From: Bicyclus anynana
Taxonomy: Eukaryota > Arthropoda > Insecta > Lepidoptera > Nymphalidae
NCBI RefSeq assembly: GCF_947172395.1
Contig: NC_069093.1
Location: 8,653,561-8,717,560 of the forward strand
DNA: 64,000 bases
Direction of reading: 5' to 3'
This document shows positions 19,266 through 29,950 of the stretch, in pieces; within the stretch, counting starts at the first letter, position 1; every line of letters begins with the position of its first letter. A model generated the notes under the pieces. The model did no database searches. It was given only the letters and a program-made list of their open reading frames with translations, and was not told the origin of the DNA. Made by a program: the position numbers and the translations under genes.

Positions 19266-19654
19266 TATAACATACTTTATACGTTCAATAACTGAGTGTA
19301 GAAAATAGACTCATTATCTTGCACAGGAACTGTACATGTAATCTACACCTATTTTGTATTAGTGGCACATGCAGAGGGAAGGTTTATTGAACCGTTATAA
19401 AGTGCACACGTGCAATGTCGTAAAAACGATATTTGCAATGATTATAGCTTCACCAGCGCTTACTGTACTTAATGTTAAGTGAAACTTTGTAAAACACCGG
19501 ACGTTCGTGTATTCAAAGTTGTTAGACTAAGACTAAGAGCCTGCATAACCAGACATACTTCATTATAAAAGGCTAAAAAAAATGTTAGCATACGCTTCTG
19601 CGAGCATAAGTACAGTAGCCCATTGTGGAGTTTCAGATTGTAGTACCTTTAGAA

Positions 19655-20026
19655 CCGCTATACTCAACCTGCGGCCCTCTGGGATTCAGTTGTTGGCCCA
19701 TCTAAGAAAGTAAAGTAAATAAACCGTTTTGAAAACTAACCCCACGCACTTTTCAACCACCAGTAGTCGCCTGACGCCTCACGCGTTTCAATTCATTCTA
19801 TTCATCGGAATCTTTTTTTTAACGTGTACACTGTACTTATTACCTGCGCGTAGTTGATTTCAGAGACGATACTATTGGCTTATTTAAATTTATATACAAT
19901 TTAAAAACTATTGCGAAAAACTAAGAAATTAATTAATGTAAAAAAAAATATTTATTTTTTGCGGCCCGTGATACCATGAATAACACGTGTTTGTGGCTCT
20001 TTTGAGAAAAAAATTGAGTACCATTG
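19655..20026. mobile_element. hAT element, non-autonomous, with 8-bp target duplication
   Basis: CTTTAGAA flanks it exactly (19647-19654 and 20027-20034). The left end CCGCTATACTCAACCTGCGG and the right end, read inverted, CAATGGTACTCAATT match the canonical CAGTGGTACTCAACCTGCGG hAT terminus. The interior keeps GTGGCTCTTTTGAG but no transposase frame, so this is a 372-bp deletion derivative. Confidence 0.8.
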
Positions 20027-20034
20027 CTTTAGAA

Positions 20035-21138
20035 GCTATCAGATTTTAAGTGTCCATACCCTCAACCATCAACGCATATGGCTTTATTTTCGTCGGCATT
20101 TGAGAAATGGTCTCCCCAGTTGTCAGATACTTACGTAGTATCATAACAAACCTTTGGAATACAATATTAAAGGTCAAACTTTAAAGGTCTTTAGTGAAGT
20201 GTTACACGAAGCTATGATGAGATGATGAGATAATATACGAGGTATGATTCCCAATGATATTCTGTAGAAAGTATTAAACAATTACGTTTTATACCGAGTT
20301 CAATTAAGAGTGCTAATATACGTTTTATAATGAAAAAATAAGGATCTAGATTGAAACCTGCTAGCTTCCAAAGCTACCGCGATTGGAACTCCATAATTGA
20401 CTACTGTACTTAACAGAATAGGTATGAGCTGACAAGCTTTCAGCTTTCATATAATGAGGTACATCTGGCTATTGTAGGCCCTCTTTCTGTAGTGTACCGG
20501 TGATTATATTACTGGAGTAATCTGTCTTCAAAGTCTCAACTAACTGCATACAAACAATGCACTTCCGCTCTTCAGTGCTCAGAACATCCCTAATTACTTC
20601 AGAGTTTTAAAAATAATATCTAACGAAGCTATTTGTGTTTGTTTGGAACAGATAATGAAAGAACATATTTAATAATGATGTAGCTGTAGACAGGGATTGC
20701 TAATGGATTTAGTTATTAATTCTGAATAGCTTAATTATCTATTATGCCTACCAAATTATGTGTACTTAAAATATTATATTGAAAGGTTTATGTTGCAATT
20801 AACTGCTATAGATAAGTACTTAGTGAAGGCATAAATTAAATGGTATAAAATAAGGCATTAGTAGTACAGTAAGGCATTACAGACATACCAACTTAAATGC
20901 CTATTTTACAATTATTTTTAGAGCTACTCGTAAAAGCTATAATGAGCTTCTTTGATTTGTCACTTATTGCTAGGTTAACTGTTGAAACGTTCCAAACGGA
21001 ATTTAGCAATTAATCCTTTCCTGGGCCTCTTGTATAGACTTTCAAAAGTGCCTTGAGAAGTGCCAACCAGTGGACGACTTCACTTAATTCTCTATACATA
21101 TATAGGTACTATAAGAGTGCGTTTTTTTTACTTTACAG
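20035..21138. other. sequence upstream of the coding exon
   Basis: Mostly unique AT-rich sequence. A small dispersed repeat (ATAATGAGGTACATCTGGCT then GTAGGCCCTCT) lies at about 20453-20491, related to 1706 and 23158. The last 18 bases, GTTTTTTTTACTTTACAG (21121-21138), form a strong splice-acceptor signal, so at least the 3' part is intron. Confidence 0.5.
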
Positions 21139-21863
21139 ACTAACTTAAAAAAAGGTCCTTCGAAAGGTATTGTAGAAAAGCATTATCTGTGCAGGTAGGA
21201 GCGGTGGCGGGCCCCGGGCCGGGCGGGCGAGTGCGGCGGCGCGGGCGCGGCGCGCGGTGGCGAGATGAGCGCGCCTCTGTCCGCGGCCGAGGCGCTCTCG
21301 TCGCTGCTGTGGCAGCCCTACGACTGCCGCTCGCCGCCCCTCGCGCGCTCTCGCACCGATGGCGCGCTGGCGGGGGCCGGGGCGCGCCAGTCGCCCAGCG
21401 GCGGTCGACATGCGCGCGCGTCGTACCGCGCGATCACTTCCCACGAGATGCGGCTGCCCGTGCCGGCGCCCGCGCCGCTGCGGAAATCCGACTCGGTGTC
21501 CGTGCGAGTGCCCGGCGAGCCGAGTCGCGCGAACGTGTGCAATGTGAACATAGTGCAGGTGCAGGATGCGCCACCGGGGCCCGTGAACAGTGCGGTGCAG
21601 ACGGAGAGAGAGCGCAGTGTCGCCAGCGCGGAGTGCCAGACGGAGGAGCCGGCGCGGCGGCGGCGAGCGCGGCGGGTGCGCGCGCCCCGGGGGCCCGACG
21701 CGCTGGAGAGCGCGCCGCCGCCGCCCTACAGCACACTGCCGCCGCCCCTGGCGGTGCCCATGCCGGTGCCCATGCCCGTGCCGGTGCCTGTGCCCCCGCC
21801 GGCGCCCATCGTCTCCCCGCATCCACCAGTGCATCGGTTTCCTTTTCAACCTATTCCTCTCAG
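21139..21863 (+). other. GC-rich exon (5' UTR plus start of coding)
   Basis: A pyrimidine tract ending CTTTACAG (21131-21138) precedes the exon, and CAG|GTAAGA closes it (21861-21868). A second acceptor-like TCTGTGCAG ends at 21194. GC content jumps far above the surrounding DNA from 21195. In the coding frame a TAG at 21196-21198 precedes the first ATG (21265), so bases 21139-21264 are 5' UTR whichever acceptor is used, and at least one non-coding exon must lie upstream. Confidence 0.65.
21265..21863 (+). CDS. N-terminal coding exon of an unrecognised proline-rich PPPPY protein (partial)
   Basis: I do not recognise the family. The start ATG has a purine at -3 (GCGAGATGA), is the first ATG after the acceptor and follows an in-frame stop. 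The exon encodes 199 complete codons and ends after the second base of the next (phase 2). Visible features: LSSLLWQPYD at residues 11-20; VQTE at 111-114 and CQTEE at 124-128, a repeated QTE motif; a basic cluster RRRRARRVR at 131-139 that could act as a nuclear-localisation or phospho-regulated segment; PPPPY at 151-155, a fit to the WW-domain ligand PPxY; and an alternating P/M/V run at 161-183. No signal peptide, membrane segment or folded domain is evident, so this looks like a disordered regulatory N-terminus. Open frames on the other strand and frames here (up to 234 codons) are by-products of high GC. The following exon is not seen in the remaining 42 kb. Confidence 0.6.
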
Positions 21864-23012
21864 GTAAGATTTATCTCCAACGCTTAGATGTGTAGGTACC
21901 AAGTTTAATTTAAACAGGGAAAATTTAAAACTGGTGTGAAAAAGGAAAGGTTACAATGAAAACCTGTCGTTAGAAACATAATAAGTAGGGTAGGTACAAA
22001 ACACGTAAACCACGTCTATGAACTAGTTTGTAGTGACTTTGAAAGTCCTCTTCAGTTTCACTCGAACGCCTACACAAAAACAAAAGCTGTTTTAGGCAGA
22101 TACAAAAACAATAGCACATAAACGTTGCGCCGTTTACGGAACGATCGGAATTAAATAGAAACGTTTGTTCGGTTTGTTTTGTCGGCCATGTTAACATGTG
22201 GATTTGGAGAAAGGCGAAAGATGTATTGGTTCACAAAAGGAAGTGCATGAAAAGTGCCAGATGTTGATCTTGCAAGCAATCAGGCAATGCAAGCGGATCT
22301 TGCCATAACCATATGTTTAAATAAATACGTGCACTTCGTAAATGTAGTGCCTATTTTGAGGACTGTATGGTAATTAAAGAAAGTCTTTTTTATATAAAAA
22401 CGATCTAGGTACTCATCGAAGGTCGAAGCATCAATATTTTGAAAAATCAAGGCTCTGTAAGGATATTTGGAAGTTATTTTAATAATCGTAATAGGTATCA
22501 AACCTGTGATATGTCTGTAAGTGTGAAATCAGATCATTCTATTCTATTGGATTTCATATCTAGCCATACAATCAACACAGAATTTAGTACATATTCGTAG
22601 GTACGCAGATTCTTAACAAACATTTCGTACGCAACAATTTTTTCAGTGTCCCCAATGCAAGCATTTTTGCACGCCAATTCGTTTTCGTAGCTCGTTGAAG
22701 TCTTTTGTTTTTAATGTTTACGTTAGCATGTCATGTTTCGTTCGTGTTTCACAGCAATTACTGCCTGTTATATAAAACACTGTGACAATATCGTTTACAA
22801 TATGTAATATCATAACACAATGTAAATTATGCATAAAGCATTGTAGAATGAGAGTAGGTGATAGCAAGATAGGCCACATTTTATAAAATCTGAAAGAGTG
22901 CGAGCCAATGCTCCTGTCTGCCTGTTTTCAATTATGAAAAACCACTGTGGTGACCTTTAATCATATTGTTGATTTTAATTGGTGAGTTTGGAAGGTAGCA
23001 GTTTAAGGGTCT
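21864..23012 (+). other. start of the downstream intron
   Basis: Begins GTAAGATTTATC and returns at once to AT-rich composition. No named repeat and no further exon with flanking splice signals could be supported here. Confidence 0.5.
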
Positions 23013-23071
23013 AGAGTTCTGGACCCTCAGGGCTCAATCTGGACGATTGAGCCCTGAGGGTCCAGAACTCT
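23013..23071. repeat. perfect 26-bp hairpin with 7-nt loop
   Basis: Arm AGAGTTCTGGACCCTCAGGG plus CTCAAT (23013-23038) is exactly complementary to 23046-23071, with loop CTGGACG. The arms are GC-richer than the flanks. It may be a recent replication-made palindrome or a small hairpin-RNA source. No matching family member was found in the window. Confidence 0.85.
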
Positions 23072-23092
23072 TTATGAGTTATACTTTCATTT

Positions 23093-23143
23093 GACGGCCT
23101 CCGTGGCGTAATGGCATCCGCGGTGGATTTAGAAGATTGGCAC
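23093..23143 (+). mobile_element. SINE-B head fragment
   Basis: TTTGACGGCCTCCGTGGCGT and GCGGTGGATTTA mark the tRNA-like head. The sequence leaves the family before the B box. Confidence 0.6.
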
Positions 23144-23240
23144 ACTTTCAGTCTTCATAAAATGATAAGTCTGATGCCTATCGCAGGCCCTCTGAATCCA
23201 TGATAACGGTACACTGTCATATTATTTCGTGAACTCAACG
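23144..23240 (+). repeat. small dispersed repeat with GCAGGCCCTCTG
   Basis: ATGATAAGTCTGATGCCTAT then CGCAGGCCCTCTG and CCATGATA match 1706-1755 and more loosely 20455-20491. Non-coding and unnamed. Confidence 0.45.
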
Positions 23241-23255
23241 TTTAGCTTAACTTCA

Positions 23256-23530
23256 TCATTATCAACCCATATTCAGCTCACTGCTAAACTCGAGTCTCCT
23301 CTCTCTCTAAGAATGAGAGGGGTTAGGCCAATAGCCCACACGCAGAGAATTAAGAAGATTGGCAGACTATAGTCTACCACGCTGGCCCAATACGGATTGG
23401 CAGACTTCACACACGCAGAGAATTAAGAAAATTCTCTGGTATGCAGGTTTCCTTGCGATGTTTTTGTTGATATTTAGTTTCTTAAAATGCAAACAACTGA
23501 CAGAGGTCATATCCACTGGGCTATCAAGGC
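23256..23530 (-). mobile_element. SINE-A with internal duplication
   Basis: The + strand shows ACACGCAGAGAATTAAGAA twice (near 23339 and 23409), so a body segment has been duplicated, while the B-box part is deleted between AACAACTGA and CAGAGGTCATATCC. The A box survives on the - strand. Confidence 0.75.
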
Positions 23531-24120
23531 GTAGACTTATTCATTATGAATTCCACTTGCAAACAGAAAGTAGCAGTGAGAACGGGAGCAAATCCTCGTC
23601 AGCCTTGGCTTGGCTATGAAAGCCGATGAATACTTTTTCATTCAAAATGTGTCCAGCGGTGATCCGATGTAATTTGTGAAATTTATGCAAATGGCCGTAC
23701 ACTGTAATCGCTTTAATTCGTATACGTACGAATACGTTATTAGGATTTAAAATACTAAAAGCTTTTAGCGACACGATAATTTCGTTTAACATGATCTATA
23801 ATACACTAAATATATGAATGATCTAAATAATTTTAATTACAAAGACTAAGCAGTTTTTTTATTTATTAACCAAATAATTTGAAGTTTCTCGAAGATGTTA
23901 CACGAATAACTTTTTGTCCCCGTATCTACCGAATATTACTCCTTAGATAAGTACTTAATTATCTAATATTTAACGAATTTTGAATAATTTCAAGAAACCA
24001 CAAATATTAAGATAAAATCTTCAATTTTATCGATCTGATGACATAGGTAATAATGATGATTGAATGGCCAATGATATTGGATGTGGTGAGCTCTAAAAAA
24101 ATTAGTGATTACATTTATTC
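23531..24120. other. no feature seen
   Basis: AT-rich. An 82-codon - frame across 23544-23792 is not recognisable as a protein. Confidence 0.35.
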
Positions 24121-24396
24121 ATCATCATTCGTTATCAACCCATATTCAGCTCACTGCTGATATCGAGTCTCCTCAGAATGAGAGGAGTTAATCCAAAAAG
24201 CCCACCACCCTGGCCCAATGCGGACTAGCTGACTTGACATGACTTGATCCTCACGATGCTTTTCCTTCACCGTTTGAGACACATGGTATTTAATTTCTTA
24301 AAATGTACACAACTGAAAAGTTGGAGGTGCATGTCCCGGACCGGATTCGACCCTATACCCTCCGGAATTGGAGACAGAGGTCGTATCCACTGGGCC
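24121..24396 (-). mobile_element. SINE-A, partly deleted
   Basis: The head shows GGTCGAATCC (B box short by one base) and a good A-box neighbourhood. Bases around 24232-24252 replace the usual TTCACACACGCAGAGAATTA block. Confidence 0.75.
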
Positions 24397-25162
24397 TTTA
24401 CATACATTAAAAGACTTTATTCAGTCAAGTAAGTTACAAGGTTATTTCTTCTTAGACGTAGACATAAGTTACGATTATATTACGAGTATATTTTATAGGC
24501 AGTTACCGGTCATAGTTGTAAGTCGACCTCGCCTCACTATTGTAATATATTTAAGAAACAAGGCTACATGCTTTATAAATATTAAAATTTATGTTTTGTA
24601 ACGCGAGATTTGTCTATTGTGTAATGGTATTGTACCTAGACACCTATAATAATAGTTATTTAGTTTTTTCTAGGTATTACTTTTAATTTTAATTTATTTT
24701 AATTTTGTAGTTGTAGTTATATTTCCTTATATTTTATTTTTATAATAAGTTTAACTAATTTAAGTATTATCTTCATTAATAAATACTGTTACTATTAAAT
24801 AGTTTATTAGTAATAATATGTTATTTAGTACATTAATTACAAAGACCGCGTCTTTAAATTGAAACCACTATTATACTAACGAACGCTCGCGACATGATGT
24901 ACCTATCTAAATCTAATAGCTTTCGACGAAAAATACATGGATTAGGAGATACCCACAGAGCAGAATCTGTAACGAATCCAAAAATTTCTCGGTTTTTTGT
25001 ATGTGAATTCATCATTTTTTTTAATCACCACAACTCTGTGAGAGTTTCAAACTTTGGGTAGGTAACTATACCTATCCATAATAGGACCAAACAACATACT
25101 AAAAAACATACGCATACAGCCGAAAATACTCGTAGAACGTCATTTTTACACGCTTTATATTA
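24397..25162. other. very AT-rich stretch, no gene
   Basis: Bases 24620-24840 are dominated by TTTTAATTTT-like runs. At 24875-24900 TACTAACGAACGCTCGCGAC resembles a worn Helitron-like end. Nothing else is identified. Confidence 0.35.
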
Positions 25163-25393
25163 GCTTCACATATAACTATGTATGTAAGAAAATCTTGAAA
25201 TTCTAATTTGACCCACTTCCCGGTCTTCGATTAGGATGAAATTTTGCACACGCTCTGAGTTCTGATGACATTACATGACTAGCTAAGAAACATCATTACA
25301 AATCCAATATGGCGACCTCCCCAATCAATTGTAACTATGTATGTAAAAAAATCTTGGAATCTTAATTTGACCCACTTCCCGTTTTTCGATTAT
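25163..25393 (-). repeat. dispersed repeat W, one and a half units
   Basis: The + strand carries CTTCCCGGTCTTCGATTAGG and CACGCTCTGAGTTCTGATGA, the reverse complement of the array at 9299-9752. A second partial unit starts at about 25333. Confidence 0.65.
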
Positions 25394-25860
25394 TATATTC
25401 GATTAATAAATCACTAGATAGCGATCAGTGAATTTTTGTGGCTACCAAGTTTCTTATTTAGACAAATATTAACTTAAGAGTTAGATACGATTTCATGTTA
25501 AATACTACCGGCTAATTGTACTTAATAGTTAAACAAAAAAAGAGAATGTTTCTTATACTTTAATAGTGTTTATGATTAAACAGGTTTGGTTAGGGCAACA
25601 AGCGATTGTGGTCGGGACCGGTTTTGGACCACATGGTGGAAAGCGCTGTTAATATTGTGTTTGAATACATGTTGATCTCGTTTTCATAATTGCATGTATC
25701 TAATAACTCATAATAGTAAACTTCCGATTCCGATTAGTACTAATTAATACGAATTTGGAATCATTCATTATTAATATTTGGCGTTAATAATATAATTAAA
25801 TTGTAAAAGGTTTTATTGCGCGTCGTTTGATGTGCTTAAATGTCTAAAATATGTACCTAA
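25394..25860. other. no feature seen
   Basis: AT-rich. Nothing recognised. Confidence 0.4.
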
Positions 25861-26084
25861 TCTATACTAATATTATAATCTATACTATAATATTATAAAG
25901 CTGAAGAGTTTGTTTGTTTGTTTGATTGATTGAACGCGCTAATCTCGGGAACTACTGGTCCGATTTGAAACGTTCTTTCAGTGTTAGATAGCCCATTTAT
26001 CGAGGAAGGCTATAGGCTATATATTATCCCCGTTTTCCTACGGGAACGGGAACCACGCGGGTAAAACCGCGCGGCGTCAGCTAG
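25861..26084 (+). mobile_element. HEL, complete, with duplicated 5' end
   Basis: Two consecutive TCTATACTA...AATATTATAA starts (25861 and 25879) precede one body, ending ACCGCGCGGCGTCAGCTAG. The body holds CTGGTCCGATTTGAAACG and ATCGAGGAAGGCTATAGGCT. Non-coding. Confidence 0.8.
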
Positions 26085-26111
26085 TGCGTAAATAAGTCTG
26101 CTTCAGTCTAG

Positions 26112-26285
26112 TAATCGTAGAGTGATGAAAATTATACTATAACCTGCCCAGGAGTATGAAGAATAATTGTATCGAGTTTCGTTAAAATCCGTAGAGTAGT
26201 TTTTGTTTCTATACTTAACGAACATATAGACAGACAACAATTGTACTGATTGCATTTTTGGCATCAGTATCGATCACTAAGGATC
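26112..26285 (-). mobile_element. HEL-G fragment without its G-rich array
   Basis: CAGGAGTATGAAGAATAATT and TGGCATCAGTATCGATCACT match the distal half of HEL-G at 5200-5450. It lies directly after a HEL 3' end, so the two may have moved or rearranged together. Confidence 0.6.
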
Positions 26286-26720
26286 ATTAAAAGTCATTGT
26301 ATAACTTAACTATAATAGATAGAATGTATATACATTGCTATAACACCCGGAATGTCTTATTTTTGAAGCAGTCTGTCGTTGCGTCAGTAACGCCATAAAA
26401 ATGCTACAAAATATTTGTACAGATGGGACTGAATGTCTCCTGATACAATATACTTAAAATAATATGGAAGTATGTCAGCAATAATATGGACCTCGAATGC
26501 TCCGATTAGTATATTAGGAGATGAAATAAATGATTTTTAATAAACGATAATAATTAATTTCAAGCGTCTAGAACGTCTTTTACCTCATAGTAAAAGACGT
26601 TGGGACATGGGGTGCATAAAACATAACTGTGCGTGCCAAATCTTTTCTAGTCCATCATATTAGATTAAGACACTAGCTAACGAAGTATTGCCAACAAAAA
26701 TAAAGAACGTTGGACAAACA
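26286..26720. other. no feature seen
   Basis: AT-rich. A short local inverted pair at 26573-26600 (CGTCTTTTAC / GTAAAAGACG) is the only structure noted. Confidence 0.4.
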
Positions 26721-26981
26721 AAAAAATCGGTTGTCTGTACTCTGTTAAGTCGGTTTACTGACGATAGTTGAACGTGACAACGTCATAAGAAGTAAATAAA
26801 TAAAATACTGTTCGTTTTCTAAAATACTGTTTAATAATCTTCATACACCAGAATATACTTTATTTGTTGTAAAAAAAGTTGGCAACCCTAGAGCGAGGGA
26901 ACGACGCATGACGTCATCTTTATTCGAGTTTGCAGCCGGCTCCATCGAATAGACGACAAAACAAGACGTCACGTTAAAAAA
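26721..26981 (-). mobile_element. MITE-CRE copy 2
   Basis: Opposite orientation to copy 1. CRE palindrome TGACGTCA at 26909-26916. The end block reads ACGTCACGTTAAAAAA instead of ACGTTGTCACGTCAAAAA, so that terminus is worn. Confidence 0.7.
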
Positions 26982-27814
26982 GGCAAGTAAACGAAAGCTA
27001 CAAGGTAACAAATGCAGGAGTAGCTGAATACTTGTCTTTTGAACATTGCACAAGAGATCTTTGTTAATCAATGGATATTACTGTACTTGTTAATGAATTT
27101 CATCACTTTAATTAAGTACACTATCAAATACAGCAAAATATAAAGTTATGAAATGAAAAATTAATTTTATTTTATAATTTGTCGTGACTGCCAAGTGCCA
27201 ACAATATTGCACTGGCAACTCAAAACGTGATCTCAATGGGTGAGAACCGAGAAGTGCGCGACACCGAACGCCCATACAAGTTTTTACTCTCAACTGTTAC
27301 TGGTACCGCATGAGGCAGATGTGGAAAGTAGCGCTCGACCTTTTTGCTTATAACAGGCACGTATGCCTCACCAACATGTCAGATTTTAAGTATAGCTTAT
27401 ATATTCCACAGTATGTTGATATGTTACTCTATATATTAAAGATAGATATATGCTGTCGCGACATTTTTTGTAGAAAATGATGTGTTCTGCAAAGTTGTAG
27501 TACACTATTTTATTCTTAAATCAATAGTTTTTGCAGCGCACGCCATGTAAACAAAACTTTTGTACACCTTGGGTTACATTATTGGAATTTCGCTTTCGCG
27601 AAAAGGCAGCTTGTCTTTAATACCAGGCAACGGGTGTCAAGTATTACCCAGAAGTATTAATTTTAAGGAATAATTATTTTTTGTATAGTCATGAAATGTT
27701 TCATCAACTTTATGAGTACCAGTGGAATCTGCAAGATTTTAGACCGAATTTTTTGGTATAAAACGTAAATAAATTTCAAAACAATAAGCTATACAATTTC
27801 ATATCTATCAATTT
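26982..27814. other. no gene seen
   Basis: Bases 27220-27330 are GC-richer, with GAGAACCGAGAAGTGCGCGA, but carry no recognisable frame. Otherwise AT-rich. Confidence 0.35.
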
Positions 27815-28808
27815 CATCGTTTTAACGGACAGACAGTCATACAGACGGACAACAAATTAATCTCATAAGGATTCCTTTTTCCGTAAGAAATCCGGAACTT
27901 CAAAATGACGTCTTTTAATATTATTTTTTGGTGTTAATTACTTAATTTGCTACCATATTGTATTATCAACATTTAGTTAAGGCGTTTGTACTGTAGTGTA
28001 GAGCTAGGTACTCTACATCTCTATCACTTTCATCATTTTGACGGACAGACAGTCAGACAGAGAACAAATCGATCTTATAAGGGTTCCTTTTTCCGTCAGA
28101 AGTTCGGAACTTCAAAATGACGTCTTTTAAGTTTATTTTTTGGTGTTAATTACTTAATTTGATACCATATTGTAATGTCAACATTTAGTCAAGGCGTTTG
28201 TACTGTAGTGTAGAGCTAGGTACTCTACATATCTATCACTTTCATCATTTTGACGGACAGACAGTCAGACAGAGAACAAATCGATCTTATAAGGGTTCCT
28301 TTTTCCGTCAGAAGTTCGGAACTTCAAAATGACGTCTTTTAAGTTTATTTTTTGGTGTTAATTACTTAATTTGATACCATATTGTAATATCAACATTTAC
28401 TCGAGGCGTTTGTACTATAGTGTAGGTGTAGGCACTCTTCATCTCTATCACTTTCATCAAGGGTTCCTTTTTCCGTACGAAGAACTTTAAAATGATATCT
28501 TTTAATATTTTTTTTGGTGTCGATTACTTAATTGCTGCCTTATTGTAATGTCAACATTTAGTCAAGGCGTTTGTACTGTAGCGTAATGTAGACTCTTCAT
28601 CTCTATCACTTTCATCATTTTGACGGACAGACAGTCAAACAGACTGACAACAAATTGATCTTATAAAGGTTCCTTTTTCCGTAAGAAGTCCGGAATTAAA
28701 TATTTTTAATTTTTTTTTTTTGGTGTTGATTACTTAATTTGCTACCATATTGTAATATACATAATTTGTCAAGGCGTTTGTACTGCAGTGTAGGGGTAGC
28801 TCTCTATT
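27815..28808. repeat. tandem array, unit about 212 bp, five copies
   Basis: ACGGACAGACAGTC recurs at about 27825, 28041, 28253 and 28623. A fourth unit beginning near 28457 lacks this block (about 57 bp deleted). Each unit also holds GTTCCTTTTTCCGT, TTTTTTGGTGTTAATTACTT, CAAGGCGTTTGTACTGTAG and CTCTATCACTTTCATCA. Units 2 and 3 are almost identical, so amplification was recent in the middle of the array. Confidence 0.85.
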
Positions 28809-29436
28809 ATAGGATTCGATTGTTAAACAAGCACGCTGTGCCTGTTTACTGTGCCACTAATAGCGTCCGTGTGGGTTGCTCTTGTGACACCGTATGCGAA
28901 TGTGTGCCACCGCGTGTAATACGTTGTATGTCAACTTTTACTGTACCATACACGCACAGATCAAACATTCGTTTTATACAAGCTTTTGCTCTTGGTTTCA
29001 CTCGTGTGAGTCGGAACTATGGGATTGATTGTTCGCGTGATTTTGTTTTCATGGATCTCACTGTATACATATATGAGAAGATTTTTTTTATCTTCTTATG
29101 AATCTACTTAAGCATTAATGTGGTCTAAGTAGAACATGCCTATTCACCAGCGGCGAAGAGTTCATAGAAGTCAATTCCCGTCGGGTTAACTTTAAAAATC
29201 GATGCATTTTCATTGTTTGTTTATGTCACGCTTTATGAATTTCTTTCTCTTTCGGACAGCTTACTATCATCTAAATTCTGTCCTTCGCCACTGCTATTCA
29301 CTCTTAGTTTGAAGGTGTTTAAATTATGAAATAGATATGCACAAAGCTGCGTAATATAGTTGATTTAGTTTTAAAACTTGACCTTATTAAATATGGGTAA
29401 TTGGGTCATGTCACAGAAAATACATATAATATATAT
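28809..29436. other. no gene supported
   Basis: A + frame of 120 codons spans 28739-29101 but starts from a TTG inside the tandem array, has no recognised motif and no splice context. Composition at 28820-29050 is closer to balanced than the flanks. Confidence 0.3.
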
Positions 29437-29620
29437 ACAGGTTGTCCCGTAAATATTACGACAGAGAAATAGCTGACATCAAAAGCCTACTAAAATAACG
29501 CAATATATGTTAGCCGAAATTTTACGGTTTTTAAGTTATATTGATTTTTCTACAAAATGTTGGATGGAAGCAGGCGTTACTTTGCGTTTTCATCATGATT
29601 ATAATAATGATTTATTTATT
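29437..29620 (+). repeat. dispersed repeat with GTTGTCCCGTAA start
   Basis: ACAGGTTGTCCCGTAAATAT resembles the ACAGGGTGTCCCGTAAT start of the repeats at 39854 and 54371. The downstream part differs, so this is a related or convergent family. Confidence 0.4.
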
Positions 29621-29630
29621 TTGCTATACC

Positions 29631-29697
29631 CCGAAACCGGAACATCCTCAGGAGATGTTGACTCTACAACGTGCAATTGCAAAAGTTCCGGTTTCGT
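29631..29697. repeat. inverted repeat CGAAACCGGAAC
   Basis: CGAAACCGGAAC (29632-29643) pairs with GTTCCGGTTTCG (29685-29696), enclosing a smaller AACATCCTC / GAGATGTT stem. A compact two-stem structure. Confidence 0.55.
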
Positions 29698-29950
29698 GGT
29701 GAAACGTACGTAGAGAGTATTTTGCCGGACCTGGGTGACGTTGTCGCGTGGGTTCGTCGACTTTTCGCGGATGATAGCAAAATAAATAAATCATCATATT
29801 TTCTACAAAATACAAAAATCACTAAGTACCTTCAGTGCAATTTAGTCATACTATGGTGACGATAATGTGCAATTAAGTATACAAAATTAGTTTGATAAAC
29901 TTTGTTTAGGGTTCAGATTTATGAAAAAGCTTATCGCAGGATTGGTTTGA

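Noticed and set aside
21145..21849. A - strand frame of 234 codons and three other long frames over the GC-rich exon
   Set aside because: Stop codons are rare at this GC content. Their products are simple Arg/His/Gly/Ala-rich strings, and splice signals support the + strand frame from 21265.
27815..28808. CRISPR-like array
   Set aside because: The whole 212-bp unit repeats, with no short repeat plus unique spacers, and the DNA is eukaryotic.
28739..29101. A 120-codon + frame
   Set aside because: Starts from a TTG within the tandem array, has no motif, and lacks splice context.
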